NCBI GenBank assembly: GCA_024036415.1
Contig: JAMWET010000949.1
Span: forward strand, 633,501 to 697,500
DNA from: Prochilodus magdalenae
Lineage: Eukaryota; Chordata; Actinopteri; Characiformes; Prochilodontidae
Direction of reading: 5' to 3'
Length of the DNA: 64,000 bases
The position numbers were made by a program, and so were the translations under genes. Positions 1 through 13,556 of this stretch are shown piece after piece; position 1 is the first letter of the stretch, and each line of letters starts with the position of its first letter. The notes beneath the pieces were generated by a model that made no database searches, was not told the origin of the DNA, and was given only the letters and a program-made list of their open reading frames with translations.

Positions 1-376
1 AATGTTAGCTGCTAAACTTATCCACTTTGCAGGAAAAGAGCATTTTGGTCATTAAAAAAATGGCACATCAAATTATTTGTTTGTGAATGTTATGGCCCGT
101 TGGCATGTACAGGATTTAGGTTGTCATAGCACTCCGGAAGTGGCTCAGATGCAGAAGGAAGTTAAAGGCAGAAAAAAGATAACAGACAAATGTCAAACCC
201 AGAACAGTTAAACGTCATAGATGCATAATGAGTTTGTAGCAGTGCTCAAAGGTGATTGGTGCAACTTGCTGTGGGCCGATAAACCATTCTTACTTGTTGT
301 ACTATTGACTATGGAAGATCTTTAGCTGAGTTCGTCAGAGTCTTTAATAGTGTTTGTAATGTCTCTATGTTCCCAG
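1..376. other. intron of the scarb2-like gene
   Basis: Sequence upstream of the first visible exon (acceptor cag at 374-376). No exon with matching phase or repeat recognised. Confidence 0.6.
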
Positions 377-3300
377 GGAATACAGGCCACGGGAGAATGT
401 GACATTCTTGGAGAATGGCACGAAGATCTTTGCTACAAATCCAAAGAGTTTCGTTTTTCTTCCCGAAATGTCTGTGGGAAATCCTGAGGAGGACATGTTA
501 ACCACCCCCAACATCCCTTTCATTGTGAGTTTCTCTTTTCTTATAGAATAGTTTTCCTGCTTATTTACTGTTTATAATTTTTAACTGTTCTTTTAAAGAC
601 TTTGTCATGGTCTAAACTTATGAATGAATTGTTGTTAAAAAAAAAAACCAACCTATTAGAGATAATAAAACGTGTAGAAATCCTGACCTTCTTTTGTCTC
701 TCTGCAGGCTGTGATGAATGAGATGCACTCCTATAGTTTCTTTGTCCGACCGCTGATCTCTATGTACATAAAGTCACTGGGCGTTGAGATGTTCATGACA
801 CGCACTGTGCATGAGTTCCTTTGGGGCTTTAAGGACCCACTTATGTCTAAACTCCATACTCTGAAGCCAGAGGTTGACGAGTACTTTGGCCTAATGTATA
901 AGGTAAGAATCCTTATACTTATTGATGTATTGTGCAGTTACAGCGACACAGTGTTTTAGAAACCAAGCCAAACTTGTATTATTTGTTTGATAAACTAGTG
1001 TTGTTTCTCTTTGCTGCTGTTGACATGAGCCACTGTAACCGAATATTAATAACCATTAATATTAATAACTTGTGACAGGAATGTCATAAACGGATCTTAA
1101 ATTTGTGCAGCTTGTGCTGCCAGTCTCATTTCTGGACTTCAGTCATTTATCTGTGATCAGCACTCTGTAAAGCTTTAGCCCACGTCAGCTAACCGTCATT
1201 CGTGACCTACAGATATATGGGAGTGCTAGGTTAGACATGGTGACCTGATTTATACTAATAGGGTTTGAATTCAGTGGACTCTTCAGGGATTAAAAGGGGG
1301 ATGGAATTAGAGATGAAAGCTGTGGTTTAAGCAACATTTTCTTCAATGTGCTGTCCAGGAAGAAACCCAGTCCTCTGCAGATCTGAACACATTTAGGCAT
1401 TTTCTGTGATTTGGATGAGGTCTGCCAATTACAATTCTTTTTTCTTGTCTTGTTTTTTTTATTTTTTATTTTATTTAGAAAAACGGAACCCATGAAGGGG
1501 AATTTGTCTTCCATACTGGAGAAAAAAACTACTTAGACTATGGCAAGATTGACACATGGAATGGCATAAGGTACCCACTGCTTTACATAATGTAACCTTG
1601 GCCTAGTAGACATTTTTTTGCTCACTAAAATTACATTTTACTTGCTGAATTTTCAGTGTTTGCATTGGATATATGCCAAGCAAATCACAAAGTATAAAGT
1701 CCAAGGAAAGTCTCTTGGCAGCATAATGAAACAATTTTTTTCAGTGCGTGGAATTTCTACAAATTAAAGAGATATCTGGAAAGATTTCTGAAAAAGATCC
1801 TTTTTTTCTTATTTTGCTGATATATTGAAATATTCAGTTTCTTTAGTCTCAATATTATACTATGGACCTTTCTCAAACAAAATCATATTTGTATGTTCTG
1901 TTCCTGTAGAAAGATGACTTGGTGGTCATCAGAGCAGAGCAACATGATCAATGGCACAGATGGCAGCGTGTTCCACACCTTCCTGTCCAGGAAAGAGCTC
2001 CTTTACATCTTCGCTGCAGATCTGTGCAGGTATGCCATACAAAGGATACTTTCCACTATGCATTAAAAGTGGCTCCAGCCTTTAAACCAATTGTCATATG
2101 TTCAGTTTAACACATCATTTTGGATGAATGAGAAATTACAACTATGCAAATGCTTTTCACCAATTCAGATCCATCCATCTGGGATATGTGAGTGATACTG
2201 AAGTGAAGGGAATTCCTGCTTTTCGCTTCGCACCTCCTGATGATGTCTTGGCTGCCCCGGATGAGAACCCCAGCAATGCTGGTTTCTGTGTTCCTGCTGG
2301 GGACTGCCTGGGCAAAGGTGTGCTGAAAGTTAGCGTTTGCCGTGAAGGTAAGAGCTAATCTTATAAGTCAAACCCAACTTTAAAGTGATAGTTAGATAAT
2401 TTATGCATTTTACAGGCCACGTAAGTAAGAAAAAGAGCTGACAAAACCTCAAGAAGTGACACTTTTCTGCAGTTCTATACAGTTTATGCCACATAAGCAT
2501 ACAGTTTGCACTATGCTGGTTGGTATGTCTTGGATCTTCTTGGATAATTAAAAATTTGGGTAAAAGAAGAATTTTCACCAAATTATTCCTTTAACAGGTT
2601 TCGTTTTTTATAGAATGAGTTGCAATTTTTTTTGCTTAGGATGCATTGTTATTTTGATAATATTTTGAGTTATTATTTGTCAGATTAGAAGTTTGTCCCA
2701 CAGCACTCTGTGGTGTTCCATACTGTGATTGCATCTTACCAATGAGAAAACCCCCTACCTTTTCAAATTAAATGTAAAACAAGATCATATCTAGTTGGAA
2801 TGTTTTTTTGTTTTTTTTTTTAAAGGAAGGCCTTAACTGTTTCAGTTTCAGTCAGGTGACTCATCTTTACCTTTTTATGCGGTATCGCATATAGGCACAC
2901 TCTTTCTCTCACAGACCCTTTTGTCATAATTCTCATTTAAAGAAACGTCAACAAAAAACTGCATTAAAAACGCTTTGAATAATCCGTTTGCTCACACGTT
3001 TTGTGCTTTTACATCATTGCTTCAGATGTTCACACTGCGAAACATATGTTCGTAGACTAGGATGTACTGAAGGGCTAATCATTTCACTGAACAGCATATA
3101 CTCTTAAACATAAAGGTTCCTAAATGGTTACTGGTGTTGATGTAAGGTTTTAGAAAAGGAAGAAAACATTGTATAGAACCATTACAATATATGTAGGTTT
3201 TTCCTGAAGTTTAAAATACATTATTTGTAATCGTACATCTCATTTTCAAAAAGGATTATTTTAGAGAGCCATCTGTTGAATTCTTTAAGGAACCAAAGTT

Positions 3301-6031
3301 TCTTCTTTTCTTTTCAATTTTAGCACCTTTGTTTGAAGAGTCCTTTAAAGGTGACTCAGAATGAAGTTTGTCTCCAGCATATAGTTAAAAAGATCGGTTC
3401 TTTCATCTTAATCAACATGTGCGCCACTTCAGCTGAAGTTCATCTCTGATCTGTTTGTCTTTGTTTGCCCTCTCCAGGACATTGATAGAAATCAGAGTTC
3501 AGCACACAAATGCTTAATAAGTAACTTCAATTCAGGACCATCCTCTCCGTGTTGGCCTACAATAGCTGCTTGATTGGAACATAGCCATGCTAAATCTCTT
3601 TATTACTTCCTCCATAAACCGCTGCTGATAGCCGATTGAGTATAGTGAACTCATTTTTTTATCACGTGCATGCTTGTTTGTTGACGCAAGGGTTTTCAAA
3701 TTTCACGTGAAGTAAGGCTTCTTCTATAGGGAAGTACAGATTGAACTGTGTCTTTTCACAACTGAGAGCTGAGGTATATTTAGGACATAGTCAAACTGTC
3801 ACACACAGCAAACACAAAGTGGAATTGATCTAATCTGTGAAAGTTCGGCAGGTCACTGTCCTCTTGTACCTGATCACCTAAGTTTTGGGAGAGACTTCTC
3901 TTAGCTTACGGGTTACGATCACTGTTTGGTCTGTAGAAGTGAAGTCAGAACAGGTTGTCTTTCTTTCAAAGTTTCTTCCAGTGTTCCTTGATATTGAATC
4001 CTCATTTACAGTGTCAGAATAACTTTCTCTCTACTGCTAAATTTAATTTTGAAAGTCTGAGTACAACCTTCCATGTTTGAAAGCTTAATGACTGGAATAA
4101 AAGCTCTCCTACACAATAAGTCCTGTAAATTTTAACAGACCTTTCCCTTCTCCCCTTTTTTATAGGAGCACCTATAGTTGTGTCATTCCCACATTTTTAC
4201 CAAGCTGATAAAATGTACATTGATGCCATTGACGGAATGAACCCAAACAAAGAAGAACATGAAACATACCTCGATCTTAACCCGGTGAGCTTATCAGAGA
4301 TTTTACCATGGTGTTTTAATCTTCACTAAAAAATAAAACACTCTCATAGTGTGTTATATTAAGTATACATGTATTTGTTGGAGTTATAGCTAAGATGGCT
4401 TTCCTTTATTTTGTTGCAGACTACTGGGGTTCCAATTCGTGCCTGTAAGAGAGCCCAGCTAAATGTTATAATGAAGAGAGTCCCAGGCTTCCCGTAAGTA
4501 CCAGCGTTCTACTTCCCAGAGTTCTTTAATTCTAGTCGTTAAACATCTCGTCTTTTTATAACACAACAAAACTCTTGTTGGAAAATTCCTCTCCCAGTGT
4601 TTCATGTTTGTCTACTTTTTCATTTTCAGGCAAACAAAATTTCTGAATGAAACCATCTTCCCTATTATGTATGTTAACGAGGTACGGGGACTTTTAAAAT
4701 CTTTGCATGTGTTGCATGTACTGACACCATACATTTGCACACACTCTGTCTTTAGACTGCTTTGTTTTAGTGAATTTGTGTATTTCTGTGCTTTTCCAGA
4801 CAGCAACCATTGATGATGACTCAGCCAGCCAAATGAAAACTCTGCTCTTGATCATAACAATAGTCTCAAATTTTCCCGTGATCATTGTGGGAATGGGCGT
4901 CATTTTACTGTTGGTCCTTATCATTCTGGTGTGCAGAAACCGTCAGAGAAAGGTAAGATTGCCATTACTAGTTTCACTCCACAGTTTGATTTACCGGCTT
5001 GGGCAATTATGTGAAAAAGGTTCATTTAGCATTGTAGTAAAATCAGTGCGCAAAGGAAGAAACATGAAGTTAACTTCTGTCTTCTTTTACGTTTCATAAG
5101 ATAACCGGCCCTTTTGTACGTGGATCAAAGACTTCATCAAAAAACTTTGAAAATGACATGATTTGCATTATTATAAACTGCATATGTATTTGTATTTATA
5201 TCTATGTGTATTGTATGTCTTAAATATAGTTTGTCTTGTTAACGCTTTCTATATTTAGGTGGACAGTTGCAGATGAGCTCATGCATAAATTTTAACAAGT
5301 CCTTTTTACATTAGCTGCTGTCAACACCTTTTGCAACAGCCATTACAACAGTTCCTCCCATAGTGCTAACATATTATCACTTAAAGTTATTATAACTTTA
5401 ATGTACTGTGTTATATTTTAAGGAATTTATGAATTTTAAGAATAAATAAATAACTGAAAACCCACACAAATGTTCAACAGCACACAGTAGGGCTAACTGT
5501 TTAGCATGTCAACGACTAATGAATTAAATGCCAACTTGTTTTTGTTTAGTTCTTACCCATCTGCATGACGATTTCGTGCACGAAGGCTAACAATTATTGC
5601 ATGTGCTATTTTAATTAATCTGGTTATATTTTACTCCTCATTCATTTTACCAAAGTTTCTCTGCTCTAGTTTAAGTTGAAAAGACCTAAACTGGGCCTTT
5701 GTATGTAAAAGATAAAATATAGCACCAGAAAGCATCGGATTTCTCTTCACACAGTAGGGATAATTATTGTGGTGTTGTATTAGAGTGTGAAATTTGAAAA
5801 TGTACTTTGCATATTGCTGCCATGTTTTCAGTTTAAGTAACATTTTCCCCCCCTTTTTTTTGTGTTCCTGTTCAGAATGAAGTAAAACGTATTGATTTTA
5901 CCGAAGCTTTTCATTCTTTTGCTGTAAGTCAATATTCCCCCCTTTTCATTTAATTTGCTCAATGTTTTGCTGCTTGTCATTGTCCATAATTTAATTCTAG
6001 TTATAAGTGATGGAACTTAATTAGGTATGTT

Positions 6032-6073
<42 letters not shown>

Positions 6074-6439
6074 TCTTGTTTGATTTTTCAACAATAACAT
6101 GCATTTGTTTATGCAAATCATGTTCATTCCTGTTCTCGCATGAATAGTTTGCTGTTTTCCAATTTTACTTATTTATTTTTTACCAAACATTTTATATTAG
6201 TTTAGATGTTGTAAAACATAACAGTTCTAACAACAGAGAAGTCTCTCCTCATTCAGCTTGAGCCCTTTAAAATGTGCCCTAAACTCCATTCCTATGTGCC
6301 TTCACAGACAACAAAAGATGACACGGCCTACACTCCAGTCAGCAACAAATCAGATGAATCGCCCGAATCCCACACTAGCCAACCTTTGAAGAATGGCTCC
6401 TACATTGCCATGTCACCAGTGGAAGCACAGAAGTGTTGA
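377..6439 (+). CDS. scarb2: SCARB2/LIMP-2-like CD36-family protein, 3' eleven exons (5' partial)
   Basis: CD36-family scavenger receptor, closest to lysosomal membrane protein 2, which in mammals carries beta-glucocerebrosidase to lysosomes. Exons with phase-consistent GT-AG borders: 377-524, 708-902, 1479-1570, 1910-2029, 2169-2347, 4166-4284, 4420-4493, 4630-4681, 4800-4952, 5876-5923, 6308-6439 (TGA). They encode 436 residues; the N-terminal membrane anchor and roughly 90 residues lie left of the window. Family hallmarks seen: REYRPREN, MINGTDG, SFPHFYQAD, NAGFC...GDC, five N-glycosylation sequons (NVT, NGT, NGT, NGT, NET), and one C-terminal membrane helix in the 4800-4952 exon followed by a basic RNRQRK stop-transfer. 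GFCxPxGxC and GAPI.SFPHFYQAD favour SCARB2 over SCARB1 or CD36. The tail is about 65 residues, far longer than in mammals. Which teleost scarb2 paralogue this is cannot be decided here. Confidence 0.92.
6036..6072 (+). repeat. (ATT)n microsatellite
   Basis: About twelve uninterrupted ATT triplets in the intron before the last scarb2 exon. Confidence 0.97.
6308..6439 (+). CDS. scarb2: last coding exon of scarb2-like gene: long cytosolic tail
   Basis: Encodes the last 43 residues, ending EAQKC-stop. With exon 5876-5923 it forms a cytosolic tail rich in Ser/Thr/Asp. No acidic dileucine signal (D/ExxxLI) like that ending mammalian LIMP-2 is present. Two YxxPhi-type tyrosine motifs are visible, YTPV and YIAM. 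Splice acceptor cacag at 6303-6307; stop TGA at 6437-6439. Confidence 0.88.
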   Translation, partial: TTKDDTAYTPVSNKSDESPESHTSQPLKNGSYIAMSPVEAQKC

Positions 6440-9400
6440 TGAAGATCACTGCGTGGAATCTCCCTGGAGGGATCCACCTCTGTCAGTGACGTTCCTTTTC
6501 TAACCCCGCCCCTCTTAACTTTCGCTTTCCACTGTGCAACACGTTCTGGGGCCAATTCCTAGAAACGCCACCATCGGCCGAGACGGCGCTGGTTTCTGTG
6601 GTTGTCTTGGCAGACTTCCTCTCTCCTGCTGACTTTCCTCGCTCTGTGAGCATGGCCTTCTCGAACTGCCATATTTTTTTGACACAAAAATTGTATTACT
6701 CAAACACTCAGTGCTGTTTGTAACTCCTGAAGCTTTTTGTCGACTAGACACAAAGTGGACTGAAAATACTCACTCACCTTTGGGAATATAATGCCCACCT
6801 GCATGCTCACCGATGTATAGTTCCTTTTAACCCTGTTAACATGGGGCTGAGAACAAAGGTAGGGTGTTTAGGTGAACACATCAAGGCTGCATTCCATTGG
6901 CTAGCAGGAGCCACCTTGAACATCAGTGTTTAGGCAACGCCAGTGCTCTTAAAGTATACGATGAAGTTTATTGCCACACTACTGTACTGAAATCTGCATG
7001 GCCAGAGTTCAGCTAACAAATATGTTTATTTGCCATATCCTTTGACATTGAGCAGAATGAGTCAAATTGTAGCTGTGTGCCTCTTCTAAGACTATTTAAA
7101 AAGCTAAACAGAGGCCTTGCATGTCAAGGGACCTACTGGGTTTGGTCCAGTCACGGTCATGTGTTGCAAGTCTGTTTTGTATGTTTGTATGTAAGCCCAG
7201 GTGTGTTTGCGAACGTGTTAGCTGCACTGCTGTGAACTGCTTAGCAAGGGCCCATGTGCGCTCTCAAGCTTGATGCAGTGGTAAGGTATGTGGACACAAT
7301 TTCAAAGAAAGGTCCGCTTTAATTTCCCTTTCCTGACGTCTTTTTGAACATATAAACATCAGACTGAATGGCTGAATGCCCTTAAGTTCCTGGTAGGTGC
7401 CAGAATTGTTAGGAAACACTCGCTTCTTCAACCTTTACGTGGTTCAGAAGGTCTCCTGCTTGTGCTGTAAAAAAAACAATCTTTTGATCCTCCAAAAAGG
7501 GTGATAAAGGCTTACAAAATGCACAAGTGGGACTTGAACCCATTTTCTGCCTTACACGTACACAAGTTTGCTGCATGGCCATGACGACTTTAAGAAAGGG
7601 CTCAGTTAGTATTGTAGTAAGAGTGTTAGACCACCTCTGAACAATTCTGCTAGTCAGAACATCTGCAAATCATTGACCCCAAGCCCTGATGTCATGTGAG
7701 CAGCAAGCTAAGGCATCTACTCTGGATCACGGAGAAAGCACAACAAGGTTGAACGTTTTTTGTTTTGGGCGCTTGTTTGTAGCGTCTTATCTTTAGTGTC
7801 TTCGATGAAGGCTAAGGCGAGCAGAATTCAGGCAGTTACGGTTAGAGCTGCACATTTCTGTGTGCTAACTCTTTGTGAGCCAATGGGCAAATTACAACAC
7901 TTAACAAACCTGGCACTTGAAACTGTTTTGTGTTCTTGTGTTGTGTGTTCTTTTTTGGGTTTCTGTTGTTTCGGTCCATGATGTTCAAAGCCTTCAGCTG
8001 ATGCACCTCACAAGTGAATTAAGGCCATAAAAAAGAAGTCAACTTGAAAAGCAAAGGAAGAGAAAAATATCTGCACTTTTCAGAGAGGAAAAATGTTTGT
8101 ACACATTTTTTGTTGTTATTTGTAAGATAATGCATTGGTCCTCAGTTTAATTTCAGAAGTATGTCCAAATAGATCTTTGTGGTTGCGTTTTGAGGTTTCT
8201 GTTCATACTTTTTTTAGTTAGTTTGTTTGTTTGTTTTTTTGCTTTTCTTGGGATAAAGCCTACTGAGTTTCTCTTTATTCTTCGCATTTTTGCTGCTAAC
8301 ACATGCCATGATATATGACCATTTCATAACCATTTGCACAGTTTATTTGGTCACGGGGACCAGTGAACACTTTCTAGAAGGTCAGCATTGTACCTAATCC
8401 TTTTAGGACAAATGATGTAAAGCTATAACGACTGTTATAAAGGCTTACTCCAGCACGTGTCATTGGTCATAAGACTTTGACAAAAACTTCAATAAAAAAC
8501 TGACAAAAGTAGCCTTTATGACAAGTAACATTATTTGGAATAAACCCTTATAAATGGGCCTGAAACTCTTATGTAAGCTTACAAATGCTGACCTTCATGA
8601 AGGAAGTGTTTCCCTGGCACCATACCATGCCATATAATTGTGCCATTTGTAGAGAAATTAAGATTATTCATAAACTCATATTTAATGTTACACTCTCCTC
8701 CTCTTGCTATGTTACTTGTTGCTGTGATGGCCTTCATGGATATCTCCTAGAATTGTGGCAAACTATACTGATGTTTATTATTCCCTTATTTAAATCTCAA
8801 AGATTAAGTGCACATTTGAACTGGAAAATCTGTATGCATACAGCAGTCTGTTAAGACTGCACCTAGTAAACAAACAAAGGCGTATGGAAAGCATTTGTTT
8901 ACCTGAACTGCAAGACCAATGGCCTTTGGTACTAGATAGTCTATAACGGTTGGTAGCATGTCTCGTTTTGTAGTCAGCACATGCAGTAGTACACCGGTTT
9001 ACAACGATGGCTTTTGCTTGTCAGGAAGCATAGAGGAAGATTGTGGTAAACTCCACTGGTCCATCTATCTCAAAGTGGAACGTACCATTTGTACCGACTT
9101 GAATTTCTAAGATCTATGACCTGAGCCATTTCCGTACAGTTGTCTGACTCCCTGTAGTGACTTTTGAGCCCAGAGTCCTTCTCATCAGTTCACTCTCCTG
9201 TATGCTCGACCAAAGATAACCTTATAGATCGATTCGCCCAGTGTGTTTACTTTTACAGATTCAGCTGTAGTGCCATCGATTTCCTCATTTTATGATAGCG
9301 AGAGTCACAACCCAAGACCATCACCAACAAGGGCAAAAGGCAACAAAGTGGTTTAAAAGAAATTCTGAGTATTTTCAAGAGAAGTGTTTATAACAACGTA

Positions 9401-10435
9401 AACATATGAAGCGTTGCCACAACGTGCTAAAAACACTCAGTATTATGTATTGATGCAGCAATACATTGTGTAAAAAGGAAATTTTATAGAAAAATACAGA
9501 TTTTGTATCAGGATGAATATTTATGTATCACCATGTTCAATGCTATGTACATTATCTGGACTTTGTAAGGTTTTAGTTATTTTAGTTCTGTTAACTTTGG
9601 TATTTTATAAATGATTTTGTAATATCTCAGCTGGGATCATCAAAATTCTTTTTCTTGTTACTTTTCTTTTTCTTTATATTTTCCTTCTACTTTTTCCTCC
9701 CCCCTTCTTTATTCCCCACAGATTTATAAAGTGGTATTGAGTATGTGTTGGTCCCACATTTGTGATTTGAAACGGTGTATCTGTATATGGTTTGTAAGTT
9801 CAGTGGCAGTGACTGAGAAAGCCTTGTGATGTATCTGTGGGGTGTGAGCCTACTCTACTCTATGTAATGACCTCCTGTGCTACAAGTTTCTCAAGAAGCC
9901 ACAGCACTGTTTTGTCCTATGTGGCCTGCTGTAGGAAGGCTGAAGGTCTGAGTTTCTTTTTTTTTTTTAAAGGGAGATTGCTATGGTGCCATGTTGGGTA
10001 CAAGGGACATTTCTACTGCAATCGAAACCTTTTCTTTCTTAAAATGATTTGCTTAGATGAATGACGCCCTCCTTCAGGGACAAGCTTCTAGTGCCATATC
10101 ACCCTTGTTTACTGAATTTGCTTTAGTAATTTGTGGAAGCAGTGTAGCAGACGTTCCTAAAACATTTCAGTTCACATTCCCAGTGTCTCTTGGGACGCTG
10201 TTTAATAAGCATTTTCATCTTATTGCATTCACCTCAGAGACACATTGAGTTTTTTGCTGCTGAAAATGACAATCCTCATGTCTCCATGTTAGGTGCAAAA
10301 TCATTTCAAAGTAATATCCAGTTTTAGTTTTGATAATTTACACTGCACAAATGTTTCTACAGTGCGTTTTGTAAACATTTTTAGTGTTATTTGCAAAAAA
10401 AACCCAACAATAAACAAGTTGCAATCACTGCAAAA
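6440..10435 (+). other. scarb2: 3' UTR of the scarb2-like gene (about 4 kb)
   Basis: No splice-consistent coding sequence follows the TGA, and no strong repeat is evident, unlike the neighbouring intergenic DNA. An internal AATAAA occurs at 8491-8496, and a likely terminal AATAAA at 10409-10414 is followed by a GT-rich stretch (tgtcttggtgtgttt). The end point is inferred from these signals only; use of the 8491 site would give a shorter form. Confidence 0.6.
10409..10414 (+). terminator. polyadenylation signal AATAAA, scarb2-like gene
   Basis: Canonical AATAAA followed about 25 nt later by a GT-rich downstream element. It is the last such combination before repeat-rich intergenic DNA begins. 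Confidence 0.55.
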
Positions 10436-13400
10436 TGTCTTGGTGTGTTTATTCTATTGATATCATGACTGCCTACCTACTATTACCCCGCTTCTTGTTA
10501 ATGAAACCTGAACACTTACGGTAAAGTGGCTTAGTGGCACGAATGCTTTACAGATGTTAAATACTGACCCTAATGAAATGTCAAACAGACTACCATGAGG
10601 AATACGGACACTGTCTTTAGAACCGTACAGTAAGTCGGTCACCTTTCAATGAAGACCTTGAGCTTCCACAAGCATAAATAAGGCCGAAACTCGCGGCCTT
10701 GCGCTCAGGGCGCCAGGCGTGTTGGAACAAGTCATTTGTCTCTATCTCTCAGAGCTTGTCCAGACTTCTTACCCCCACCTACGTACCACTTCGCAATGCC
10801 AACACGCAACTCTCGTGAACCAGTTTTATAGACCCACCCTAAAAGATAGGCTAATACTGCAGTGCTCAGTGACAAACTTTGGTACTCTGTCCCAGGGCTG
10901 CCTAAAGTTGGCCCATGAGCCCTTTTTATTACGCCCACCAGAATCCCACCCGCTCACTCAGTAACTGTAGTTTTGAAGTATATTGGTTAGTAAATATAAT
11001 GTAATGGTATTAAATATGCTTCTTTTATTTGTGTGTTTGTCATTTGGCATCATTACGTCAACTTTGCTTCCTGCTGGTTTTCCTACTGCCTTCAAAAGCA
11101 GCCTTAATCTAGTGGGCACCTGCTTTTGGACCCTTAATGTAGTCCACCAAATGATACAAATGGTGATATAACCACTCAACATTTTCTCTATTACAGCCCC
11201 CAAATTAAAGTTCATTTTCTGTAGGTATGTATGTTAACCTGTATTAACAGTAATGGCAATGCCATGGAGCTTTTGTATCTTCTCTCAGTTGTTCACTTCA
11301 AATCTAATTATCAGGCAAAGTGTGGAGCTCAAGAGTGGAGGTAAAGCTTTCCACTGTTCTATGTTCTCCGGCAGAGTACAGTACAATGCATAGGAACCAT
11401 TAGCTCAGAACTACAGCACCACCTGCTGGACTCGAATGCAGGTGCTGCACCAAACGAGACCGCACAAGAGAATGTGTACCAGAATGTATACGGGTCACAA
11501 CCCACACTGGGGGATGAAAGTGTAGCCTGCTCCACAAAAAAAGGGGAAAAAGAAAACAATCCGACTCTTGTGCCGCTGCCAGTTTATTTGTTTTGCTGAA
11601 TGGTGCTGAGTCATTTAAACAGAAAAACCTCTCATAGCAAACTCCACACTGTAAACATTTCTCAGAGGTAGACATCCTGATTAAATCAGCAGTGCACCCA
11701 CGCCTTCTGCACAATCTAGCGCTGTCTAGCAAAATAAGGCAGCACCCACAGGGGTGTCGTGTCTGACAACTTGAGTCTAATTTCTTTGATTAATGACACA
11801 AAAGTTTGTGTACTGACACTGCAAACCCATTTATTTGCCTTGCATTAGTGTTGTGATAAAGACTTTCCGGTTTGGCCAATCAAAACAGTCAGTTACAGTG
11901 AGTGAAGATTTTGCTCCTAGAATAATCCCACCTACCAATTAGTGTAGATGCTTAATATAGAATTTCAAATATGACTTATTTACATAAGCTGTACACAGGA
12001 ATATCTATATATCATATCGTCGCTCTCCAAAGAAAAACAAGTATCTCCAAAATGGCAACTTTACAGGAGAGGCCAGAAACCTCATTCGATTTTAATGTAA
12101 GTCAATGGAACCAGACATCTTTCCGAGCACTTCTGGGCCATTTCAGTTGGTCCGTTCATCATGCAAATCTCACAGTGTGTAAATGGCAGCGGCTGTTTTC
12201 AAATGATGCACAAAAGTTAAAATGGACAAAAATGGAGATACATGTTTTTCGTTGGACAGCGACGATATATACACTTGTAAAACAATGGTATTTTCTTTAG
12301 CATCCTGAAGAGTAACCTCTTCTTTAAAAGATCATCTTCACCTTAAAAATACTGCTTCATTTTGTGCACAAAAGAACGTGTCAGGTACTAAGTAGGTCTG
12401 AGACCACAGTTTCAGCCAAAACAGTCACTCAGTATAAGTTATTCATTTTTCCATGTCAGGTGAAAAACAGAAAGTTACACAGAAGCCTCAGCCACTCAAC
12501 TGAATCTTTTTTCTGTAGCCCCTGTGTTGGCCCTTTGTCCTTTCATAGCTTAAAAGTTTAAGAGTAAGAGTCTTAAGTTGACTTCCTGTTTGCCAGCTTC
12601 TTAATCGAATGGTCCATTCCACCTTAAATGCTACAGTTCATACAGGCACCAGAATGGTGGAATGGAAATCATGCAAAAACAAGCTGGCGAACAGAAAGTC
12701 AGCTTCAGCTCCCACATCTCAAAGAAGATCTGGGATGACTTTAATCCAAAGTTGTTCATTTGTTGGGCACCTTTCACTCTGAACAGTTTCTCAAACCATG
12801 AACAATATCAAAGCCTCGCACAGCGAAGAGAGAGGAGGAGAGGAGTAATTCCACTGACCTCAACGCCAACCTATATATAGCAGCCATGCAGTGTGATTAT
12901 GTCACTGTTTGCTGGGGGAAGCAGATCACCTTAGACTGAAAGTTTCATAGTGAGTAACAACTTTAATTTACTTTGTGATGTTATCAAGGTTCCTTTTCTT
13001 TCCCTGCCTGTTTCAACATCTTTCTAAACCAGCCAGTTAGATCACAGCTCAGAAACTAGATCAGAATCAGAATAGATCAGAAACTTCATTCATATAGCTC
13101 ATTTCATTCTAGGACCAAACCATAGGGTTGGAAATGTAAAACCAAATCGGACTGTTTTTCACCTTGACTGAATAAACGCATTCAGTGGCACCTTAAAGAT
13201 ACTGTGTTAATCTCTGTCCAGGAAACATGTTGCCAAGTTAGCATGTGGAGGTCTGATGTTAGTAGTCTCTGATGTTCTTGAGTGAACTTGTTTGCTATCA
13301 GAGCTGAAGTGAAATGAAAGTCTATAGGCCCATTTGCCATTCAGCTGTGCCATCTGAAGGTTGCAACAGTTCCTCAAAGAGACTGTCCTCAGCTCTGGGC

Positions 13401-13556
13401 CAGGCCTTCACTGATACCTCCTAGCCTCATCTTCCATCTCTATTTGGGCACCACCTGTTGGGAAGTCTCTGAAGCTCCTGACCATATATCCTGATCCATG
13501 ACCACACAGACTGTCATCTGTTGGGAATAGATGAACCATGGCCACTACTGTGAACA
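10436..13556. other. intergenic between convergent scarb2 and ppef2
   Basis: No exon-like coding sequence seen. It holds a 251-bp TIR element at 12016-12266 and, on the right, presumably the ppef2 3' UTR (reading leftwards from 13556), whose polyadenylation site I could not fix. Short ORFs here lack splice context or similarity. Confidence 0.6.
12016..12266 (+). mobile_element. 251-bp non-autonomous TIR element, copy 1
   Basis: Begins ATCGTCGCTCTCCAAAG and ends with the near-perfect inverted complement; about 33 bp of terminal inverted repeat with 3 mismatches. The interior has no transposase. A second copy in opposite orientation lies at 15115-15364 and a lone end at 30905-30952. Class II MITE; superfamily undetermined. 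Confidence 0.8.
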
